A DNA stretch of 10,242 bases from Actinomycetota bacterium (GTDB taxonomy: Bacteria > Actinomycetota > Humimicrobiia > Humimicrobiales > Humimicrobiaceae). The position numbers were made by a program, and so were the translations under genes. Every line of letters begins with the position of its first letter. Positions within the stretch are counted from its first letter, which is position 1. The notes beneath the pieces were generated by a model that was not told the origin of the DNA, ran no database searches, and was given only the letters and a program-made list of their open reading frames with translations. Where the stretch lies: NCBI GenBank assembly GCA_003567835.1, contig PWYO01000209.1, forward strand, positions 1 to 10,242, written 5' to 3'. Of this stretch, positions 5,922 to 10,242 are shown piece by piece.

Positions 5922-6377
5922 ATGGAAAAAGCTTTTCACATATTAAAATTGTTGTCTGATCCTACCAGGCATAAAATTATCAGGCTATTGCTAGGTTATG
6001 ATTACTGTGTGGGAGCCATAGCCAAAAGACTTCATATTTCAGAATCCGCGGCATCCCAGCACCTTAAGACGCTTCGCAAAGCAGGTATTGTGAAAGGCGA
6101 TAAAAGGGGTTATTTTACCCATTATGTTATAGACCGTAAATTGCTTAAACAGGCTGCAGACTATCTGATGAGACTTTCAGAAGTAAAAAAAGATTTTCGC
6201 TGCAGCAAATCAGCCAAGGACCTATGTATAAAAGAAAAGGAGGAAAAAATGGCTACCGACCAATGCCAGCATCCAGAATTGAAACCAAGAAAAGGGAAAT
6301 GCAGCAAGCAGCAAATCAGGCAATGTCATGGTGATGAACAAAACCATCCCTGTGACACCGACCAGAAGGACCAATAA
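5922..6377 (+). CDS. ArsR-family metalloregulator with Cys/His-rich C-terminal tail
   Basis: A 151-residue predicted metal- or redox-responsive repressor. Residues 1-86 are the ArsR winged helix: SDPTRHKIIRLLL (12-24), an HTH with recognition helix SESAASQHLKTLRKAGIV (40-57), and the wing KGDKRGYFTHYVID (58-71). Only one Cys (Cys29, in DYCVGA) sits where many ArsR proteins have a metal-binding pair. The tail is unusual: Cys94, Cys102, then from Met110 a segment with CQH, C127, CH (135-136) and HPC (142-144). Typical ArsR proteins are about 100-120 residues, so about 40 residues are extra. The ATG at 5922 has only a weak ribosome site, whereas a near-perfect one lies inside the gene before Met110. 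No arsenite or metal pump lies next to it. Family assignment is sure; the inducer is unknown. Confidence 0.85.
   Translation: MEKAFHILKLLSDPTRHKIIRLLLGYDYCVGAIAKRLHISESAASQHLKTLRKAGIVKGDKRGYFTHYVIDRKLLKQAADYLMRLSEVKKDFRCSKSAKDLCIKEKEEKMATDQCQHPELKPRKGKCSKQQIRQCHGDEQNHPCDTDQKDQ
6235..6251 (+). promoter_or_regulatory. Internal near-perfect Shine-Dalgarno and ATG within arsR
   Basis: AAAAGGAGG (6235-6243), a 5-nt A spacer, and ATG (6249-6251) in the same frame as arsR. It is the best ribosome binding site in the window and much better than the one of arsR itself. In the arsR frame it reads as a Lys/Glu linker (IKEKEEKM), so chance is possible in an A/G-rich stretch. Confidence 0.55.
6249..6377 (+). 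CDS. Possible 42-residue Cys/His miniprotein by in-frame internal initiation
   Basis: Starting at the internal ATG, the same frame as arsR gives a 42-residue product ending at the shared TAA. It has four Cys and four His arranged as CQH, then C at position 18, CH at 26-27, and HPC at 33-35, with little hydrophobic core, which suggests a small metal-binding protein. I have an uncertain memory of stand-alone small clostridial proteins with a similar CH...HPC pattern. The locus may be a fusion of two once-separate genes that kept the second ribosome site, or it may make both products. Translation from this start is inferred from the ribosome site only. Confidence 0.4.
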   Translation: MATDQCQHPELKPRKGKCSKQQIRQCHGDEQNHPCDTDQKDQ

Positions 6378-6402
6378 AAAAGCCTGATTTTAAAAAGATA
6401 GA

Positions 6403-6436
6403 CCCCGGGTTCGGCCGGTCTGGGCCGGCCCCGGGG
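6403..6436. other. GC-rich imperfect hairpin downstream of arsR
   Basis: CCCCGGG (6403-6409) pairs with CCCGGGG (6430-6436), and after a short irregular step GGCC (6413-6416) pairs with GGCC (6423-6426) around the loop GGTCTG. No T-run follows on the plus strand, so it is not a classic terminator for arsR. On the minus strand TCTATCTTTTT follows, so it could terminate transcripts coming the other way. Confidence 0.5.
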
Positions 6437-6464
6437 CTGGATATGCGGAGGCCAGATCGTCCAT

Positions 6465-6494
6465 GACTGCCGGCAGTCTTTGCCTGCGGGGCAA
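6465..6494. other. 14-bp perfect palindrome and adjacent hairpin
   Basis: GACTGCCGGCAGTC (6465-6478) is a perfect palindrome. It is followed at once by TTGCC-TGCGG-GGCAA (6480-6494), a 5-bp hairpin. With the hairpin at 6403-6436 this makes a dense, GC-rich cluster of dyads between arsR and the ychF promoter. Function is not recognised. Confidence 0.55.
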
Positions 6495-6532
6495 GGTAGA
6501 GGACTTGCTTATCCATTTTTGCCGACCCGTGA

Positions 6533-6561
6533 TTGACATGGCTTGTCAAAATGACTATGAT
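6533..6561 (+). promoter_or_regulatory. Promoter of the ychF operon, with inverted repeat on the -35
   Basis: A perfect TTGACA (6533-6538), 17 nt, TATGAT (6556-6561). Transcription would start near 6568, about 23 nt before the ychF ATG. TTGACA-TGGCT-TGTCAA (6533-6549) is a perfect 6-bp inverted repeat that includes the -35, a natural operator position, although it may be a coincidence of the -35 sequence. Confidence 0.7.
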
Positions 6562-6590
6562 TGGAATGTTTGTAAAATATAGGTCCGCTT

Positions 6591-7658
6591 ATGCAGGTAG
6601 GTATTATTGGCTTGCCCAATGTGGGCAAGTCTACTATTTTTAATATGATTACCAAGGCCCATGCAGAAGTGGCCAATTACCCCTTCTGCACCATTGAGCC
6701 CAATACAGGCATTCTTCATGTGCCTGACCAGTATGTGGGAAGGCTGGCCGCCATTCACCAATCAGCCAAAACAACACCTGCTGCTATCAAGATTATGGAT
6801 GTGGCTGGGCTGGTAGAAGGGGCCAGCAAGGGAGAGGGCCTAGGCAACCAGTTTTTGTCCCATATCCGTGCCGCGGATATCCTGGCCCATATTGTCAGAT
6901 GCTTTGGGGATGAAAACATAGCAGGCCCCCATAAAGGCCCTGCTGATGATGTGGATACCATCAATACCGAGCTTTTACTTTCCGATATCCAGATACTGGG
7001 CAGAAGAGCGGAAAAAATGCAGGCAGCAGCCAGGATCGGGGATCGGGAAGCATCAGAGAAGCTTGATTGTATCAATGATCTTTTGGATACATTGAACCGG
7101 GGGGAGGTTCCTGAGCCAGCCATGCTTTCTGCTGAACAGGTCCACTACCTAAGGGAGATGGATCTTCTAAGCTTTAAGCCCGTGCTGTATGTGGCCAATA
7201 TGGATGAAAGCAGCCAGAGCAGAACCTTCTACCAGGCGCTGGCTCAGAAAGTAGGCAGCCAAAATACGGTAAAGGTCTATGCTCAACTGGAAGCAGAGCT
7301 CATGGAACTGGAACCTGAGGAACGAAAACAGTATGCCCAAGAGCTTGGTCTTGAGGGCGGGCTAGATAGTTTCATAGGTGCCTGTTACGGCCTGCTGGAC
7401 CTGATTACTTTTTATACATTAAACAAGAATGAAGCCAGGGCCTGGCCCCTTGCCCGGGGCAAAAAAGCCATTGATGCTGCAGCGAAAGTCCATAGCGATA
7501 TGGCCAAAGGGTTTATCAAGGCAGAAGTCATAGGCGCCCAGGAACTTTTAGAATGCGGCTCTTATGCCAAGGCCAGGGATAGCGGTAAACTGCGCATCGA
7601 GGGCAAAGATTACAAGGTATGTGACCGGGATGTCATACAGATTCGATTTGCAATTTAG
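6591..7658 (+). CDS. ychF: Redox-regulated/ribosome-associated ATPase YchF (Obg family)
   Basis: A 355-residue P-loop NTPase, close to the usual 363. YchF/OLA1 proteins hydrolyse ATP rather than GTP and bind ribosomes; they modulate translation and stress responses. Visible motifs: P-loop GLPNVGKS (7-14), the G3 motif DVAGL (70-74) followed by the family signature GASKGEGLGNQFL (77-89), VVRCF-like IVRCF (101-105), and G4 NMDE (203-206) in place of the GTP-specific NKxD. A helical coiled insertion follows (about 125-195), and the TGS domain is clear at about 272-355 (TFYTLNKNEARAW, HSDMAKGFIKAEVI, RIEGKDYKVCDRDVIQIRF). The ATG at 6591 has a modest AGGT ribosome site. It leads a plus-strand group with the methyltransferase, 20 nt downstream. 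Confidence 0.95.
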   Translation: MQVGIIGLPNVGKSTIFNMITKAHAEVANYPFCTIEPNTGILHVPDQYVGRLAAIHQSAKTTPAAIKIMDVAGLVEGASKGEGLGNQFLSHIRAADILAHIVRCFGDENIAGPHKGPADDVDTINTELLLSDIQILGRRAEKMQAAARIGDREASEKLDCINDLLDTLNRGEVPEPAMLSAEQVHYLREMDLLSFKPVLYVANMDESSQSRTFYQALAQKVGSQNTVKVYAQLEAELMELEPEERKQYAQELGLEGGLDSFIGACYGLLDLITFYTLNKNEARAWPLARGKKAIDAAAKVHSDMAKGFIKAEVIGAQELLECGSYAKARDSGKLRIEGKDYKVCDRDVIQIRFAI

Positions 7659-7678
7659 ATTAGAAGGAGCAGCTGAAA

Positions 7679-8590
7679 TTGGAGCTTAGGCAGTCAGATT
7701 ATGAAAATTATGATTACCGGGATTTTTGGCAAGATAACCAAAGGCTTTATGAAGATACTTCAGAAAGGATCGCTTTAAGGAAAATGCTTGCGCCCATAAG
7801 GGACCGTTCGGGTATTTTTGCGGACATAGGTTGCGGTTATGGGCGGCTTTTTGCAGAATACCAGGACTTTCATACCATACTGCTGTTGGACTATTCCATG
7901 AAAAACCTCAAAATTGCCAAGGCGCATATCAGAAAGTATCTGCATGATAAAAAAAAGCTTTCCTCGGTACATTTTATTGCAGCAGATGCGCTAAGCCTTC
8001 CTTTAAGAGCGGATATCGTGGATGTTTTGCTTACGGTCAGGGTGGTTCATCACCTTGCCAATCCCCAATTGTATTTTGACCAGGCGCACAGGGTGCTAAA
8101 AAGGGATGGTACCTTTGTCCTGGAATTTGCCAATAAACGCAATACCAAAAACATATTCAGGAGCATGGCAGGGAAAATGGATACTTCCCCGTTTAACCTG
8201 AAGCCATCCAGGGTGGGAGATACCATCCTCAACTATCACCCCGCTTATATACTGGATATGCTGCAAAAAAAGAATTTTGTCTTACAAAAAAGACTGAGTG
8301 TTTCTAATTTCAGGCTGCAGCTGGCCAAAAAAATCATTCCCTTCAAAGTATTGTTGTTTCTGGAAAACTTGTATCAAAAAGGCTTTTCTTTTTTGAGTTT
8401 GGGCCCCAGCATATTTCTTCGGACCCAATTGTTAAAAAAGCAGCCCCCTGTGCAGGTTTCCAGCCTGGAGCACATATTGGTTTGTCCCCAATGTCCCCAG
8501 GATACGCTCAAAATAGAGGACCATCAGGCCATATGCAATGGTTGCGGCAGACAATACCCCAGGCAACAGGGCATATTCGATTTCAAATGA
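7679..8590 (+). CDS. Class I SAM-dependent methyltransferase with C-terminal Trm112-like zinc ribbon
   Basis: A 303-residue enzyme that should transfer a methyl group from S-adenosylmethionine; substrate not recognised. The start is TTG at 7679 with AAGGAG (7664-7669) 9 nt upstream. The Rossmann core shows motif I ADIGCGYGRL (48-57), the acidic strand LLDYS (69-73), AADALSLPLRADIVDVL (101-117) and VRVVHHLANPQLYFDQAHRVLKRDG (120-144), typical of the Methyltransf_11 group. A middle region (about 150-255) has no motif I know. The C-terminus (about 265-303) is a small zinc ribbon with Cys269 and Cys272 (CPQC), then Cys286 and Cys289 (CNGC), and QYPRQQGIFDF, which resembles Trm112/YbaR proteins that activate rRNA, tRNA or release-factor methyltransferases in trans. 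Here it is fused in cis. Position between ychF and rex hints at a translation-linked target, but that is inference. Confidence 0.82.
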   Translation: MELRQSDYENYDYRDFWQDNQRLYEDTSERIALRKMLAPIRDRSGIFADIGCGYGRLFAEYQDFHTILLLDYSMKNLKIAKAHIRKYLHDKKKLSSVHFIAADALSLPLRADIVDVLLTVRVVHHLANPQLYFDQAHRVLKRDGTFVLEFANKRNTKNIFRSMAGKMDTSPFNLKPSRVGDTILNYHPAYILDMLQKKNFVLQKRLSVSNFRLQLAKKIIPFKVLLFLENLYQKGFSFLSLGPSIFLRTQLLKKQPPVQVSSLEHILVCPQCPQDTLKIEDHQAICNGCGRQYPRQQGIFDFK

Positions 8591-8654
8591 TGTTGTATTT
8601 GGGTTTGCTATTTGTTACAATTATGCTACAAAGTAATGTATAAAAGTGAGATCA

Positions 8655-9305
8655 ATGAATACAGTCAAAAGTGAAAAAATTTATTCAGAAGGGGTCATAA
8701 CCCGGCTTTCCCAATACCTGAAATATATTGTACAGCTAAAAGAACTGGGAAAAAGGACGGTTACCTCCAAGGACATTAGCAAGAATACCAGCATTAACAG
8801 TGCCGAAGTTAGAAGGGACCTCATTTATTTTGGAATTCGGGGAAAAAGGGGTGTGGGCTTTAATATCGATCAGTTAATCAATGAGTTTAACCGGATTCTG
8901 GGTTATGGAAAACAGGTAAGACTGGCCCTTATCGGGGCGGGTAATTTGGGGAAAGCCATTATCAACTATAAAATGCTGGACCGTTTTGGTTTTAAGGTAG
9001 AAAATGTATTTGACAACGATGTTCGGATCATAGGCCGCACAATCGCCGGACACAGGGTTTTAAATATTTATGAGATGGGTAAAGTTGTGGCCAAGAAGGG
9101 CCTTGAAATTGCCATCCTTGCTGTGCCTCCCCATTCTGCACAGAAAGTGACCGATATGCTGGTAAAAAGCGGAATCAAGGTTATCATAAACTATACTTCG
9201 GTGCCTGTAAAAGCGCCTTCGCATGTCAATGTCCAAACCACAGACCCTATTGAAAAATTACTCCACACTCTGTATTATTTATCGCATACCGGTTTCACCA
9301 AATAA
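8655..9305 (+). CDS. rex: Redox-sensing transcriptional repressor Rex
   Basis: A 216-residue dimeric repressor that senses the NADH/NAD+ ratio and controls fermentative and energy-metabolism genes. The N-terminal winged helix (about 11-75) includes SEGVITRLSQYLKYI, TSKDISKNTSINSAEVRRDLIYFG and RGKRGVGF, the Rex wing. The Rossmann domain has GAGNLG (94-99), FDND (119-122), EIAILAVPPHSAQ (151-163) and a C-terminal swap helix LLHTLYYLS (202-210). I take ATG 8655 as the start; an in-frame GTG at 8646 adds three residues but has no ribosome site. The protein is somewhat divergent: IRG replaces the common GGF-type step before the wing. The gene is 64 nt after the methyltransferase and 10 nt before the LCP gene. 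No convincing Rex operator was seen upstream. Confidence 0.9.
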   Translation: MNTVKSEKIYSEGVITRLSQYLKYIVQLKELGKRTVTSKDISKNTSINSAEVRRDLIYFGIRGKRGVGFNIDQLINEFNRILGYGKQVRLALIGAGNLGKAIINYKMLDRFGFKVENVFDNDVRIIGRTIAGHRVLNIYEMGKVVAKKGLEIAILAVPPHSAQKVTDMLVKSGIKVIINYTSVPVKAPSHVNVQTTDPIEKLLHTLYYLSHTGFTK

Positions 9306-9315
9306 TTTTTGATAT

Positions 9316-10164
9316 ATGAATAAAACAAGAAGCTGCTTTATCAGTCTGCTCATGATTATTTTTTTGGGCAGCCTAATCTTTTTATGTTTTTCTCTTCCAG
9401 GCGCCCAGAACGGTGCTGGTCTGGGGACTTTGTCGCCTTCCAGGAATTTTCTCTTTTTAGGGGTAGATGACCGGGAAGGGGATCAATTCAAAGGCCGTAC
9501 CGATACCATCCTTGTGCTCCACCTGGCAGGATTGGGCCGTACAGACAGCCTGGTATCCATACCCAGAGATATCAGGGTGAATCTGGAAGGACATGGGTAC
9601 CAAAAAATCAATGCTGCCTATGTATTCGGGGGCCGTGAAATGATTATACAGGAAATATATGCGCTCACCGGCATACGGATCCATAGAACCATGATTCTGG
9701 ATTTTGAAGGGTTTATGCGTATTATCGATATCATGGGCGGGGTAACCATAGAGGTAACCGAACCTATGCATGACCCGCTTTCTGGGGCAAACTTTGATCC
9801 CGGCATATACCATATGGATGGGGAACAAGCGCTCGCGTATGCCCGGTGCAGGGCGACAGCCGGGGCGGATTTGGACCGGGTTGGCAGACAGCAGGAACTT
9901 TTGAGTGCATTGATCAGGCAGAATATAGGTCTGGGTACCCTTATCAAGATGCCCCAGCTGATGCAGGTGCTCCAAGAAGAGACGGCTTCTGATTTTACCG
10001 TCATCGATTATGCATACCTGGGGCTGTTTATGCTTTTGTCTTCCCGGGATATGCATCGGTTGACCATACCCACCCAAGGTGCAACCATTGATGGAATCAG
10101 TTATTTGCTTGCTGAGCCTGAACAGACCAGGCAATACCTTTCCGAGTATATGGAAATAGATTGA
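9316..10164 (+). CDS. LytR-CpsA-Psr (LCP) family cell-wall polymer ligase
   Basis: A 282-residue membrane protein that, as an LCP family member, should transfer undecaprenyl-phosphate-linked wall polymers to peptidoglycan on the outer face of the membrane. Residues about 8-26 form one signal-anchor helix; the rest is the extracellular LCP domain. Conserved elements are FLGVDDREGDQFKGRTDTILVLHL (split here as FLGVDD 47-52 and GRTDTI 60-65), SIPRD (81-85), KINAAYVFGG (97-106), GGVTIEV (141-147), ALAYARCR (172-179) and DLDRVGRQQ (185-193). The Asp, Arg and Lys residues expected to hold the phosphate and metal are present. It is short, with little beyond the LCP domain. The ATG lies 10 nt after rex without a clear ribosome site, so translation may be coupled to rex. 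Which polymer is moved is unknown. Confidence 0.9.
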   Translation: MNKTRSCFISLLMIIFLGSLIFLCFSLPGAQNGAGLGTLSPSRNFLFLGVDDREGDQFKGRTDTILVLHLAGLGRTDSLVSIPRDIRVNLEGHGYQKINAAYVFGGREMIIQEIYALTGIRIHRTMILDFEGFMRIIDIMGGVTIEVTEPMHDPLSGANFDPGIYHMDGEQALAYARCRATAGADLDRVGRQQELLSALIRQNIGLGTLIKMPQLMQVLQEETASDFTVIDYAYLGLFMLLSSRDMHRLTIPTQGATIDGISYLLAEPEQTRQYLSEYMEID

Positions 10165-10189
10165 GTAAAATTTTATCTTTCTTTATAAT
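10161..10189 (+). promoter_or_regulatory. Promoter for a gene beyond the window edge
   Basis: TTGAGT (10161-10166), which overlaps the LCP stop codon, 17 nt, then a perfect TATAAT (10184-10189). The -10 lies inside a small palindrome, CTTTAT-A-ATAAAG (10181-10193). No terminator for the LCP operon was found before it, so read-through is also possible. Confidence 0.55.
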
Positions 10190-10232
10190 AAAGTAGTCAG
10201 TGTTTAAAAATGAATAAGTGAAGGTGATATAA

Positions 10233-10242
10233 GTGGTGGGAA
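10233..10242 (+). CDS. Possible start of a gene cut by the window end
   Basis: AAGGTGAT (10221-10228) lies about 5 nt before GTG at 10233 (a second GTG follows at once). Only three codons are visible, so no product can be named. The upstream promoter at 10161-10189 supports a real gene start here. Confidence 0.35.

Noticed and set aside
8611..8633. Possible Rex operator upstream of rex (TTTGTTA...TACAAAG)
   Set aside because: The TTTGT and ACAAA arms are 12 nt apart, too far for the Rex consensus, and the inner bases do not match; not supported.
9457..10134. 225-residue minus-strand open frame
   Set aside because: Antisense shadow of the LCP gene, which has full family conservation; the antisense protein resembles nothing.
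1..10242. CRISPR array, tRNA, rRNA, intact insertion sequence
   Set aside because: No regularly spaced short repeats with unique spacers, no tRNA cloverleaf or rRNA sequence, and no transposase were seen; the direct repeats present are all inside coding regions.

Overview
The window looks like a chromosomal segment of a Gram-positive anaerobe of the Clostridia (Firmicutes), perhaps a Peptococcaceae-like or related lineage. The evidence is gene content (a Rex redox repressor, a YchF ATPase, an LCP cell-wall ligase, a DUF3048/YerB-type lipoprotein), frequent TTG starts behind good Shine-Dalgarno sequences, and many promoters of the TTGACA / 17 nt / TATAAT type. The lineage call is an inference. 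No ribosomal RNA, tRNA, CRISPR array or intact mobile element was seen.

Layout. (1) 1-493: an orphan DUF6788-type small protein behind a strong promoter whose -10 lies in a perfect 9-bp inverted repeat. This family often accompanies insertion-sequence transposases, but none is present here. (2) 494-2160: a DUF3048 lipoprotein with a coiled coil and an acidic repeat linker. (3) 2161-2458: a convergent non-coding gap with two tandem long-range inverted repeats, each followed by a T-run. (4) 2459-5563: three minus-strand genes, in transcription order an SRPBCC protein, a membrane-anchored proline-iminopeptidase-like hydrolase, and a HEAT-repeat protein; the latter two have their own candidate promoters. 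(5) 5564-5921: a gap holding a possible decayed membrane-protein fragment and a very good promoter with TTAAGT half-sites. (6) 5922-6377: an ArsR-type repressor with a Cys/His-rich tail. A near-perfect Shine-Dalgarno sequence and an in-frame ATG lie inside it, so the last 42 residues may also be made as a separate metal-binding miniprotein. (7) 6378-6590: a GC-rich cluster of hairpins, then the ychF promoter. (8) 6591-10164: ychF, a methyltransferase with its own zinc ribbon, rex and an LCP gene, all on the plus strand with 10-64 nt gaps, probably one transcription unit. (9) 10165-10242: a strong promoter and ribosome binding site for a gene that begins at the window edge.

The two observations most worth following are the arsR internal start with its Cys/His-rich miniprotein, and the near-identical promoter/operator block shared by the DUF6788 gene and arsR 5.8 kb apart, which suggests one regulator controls both. 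The ychF-methyltransferase-rex-LCP block joins a ribosome-associated ATPase, an unassigned methyltransferase, a NADH/NAD+ sensor and a wall-polymer ligase. It is more likely a conserved housekeeping cluster than a dedicated pathway.
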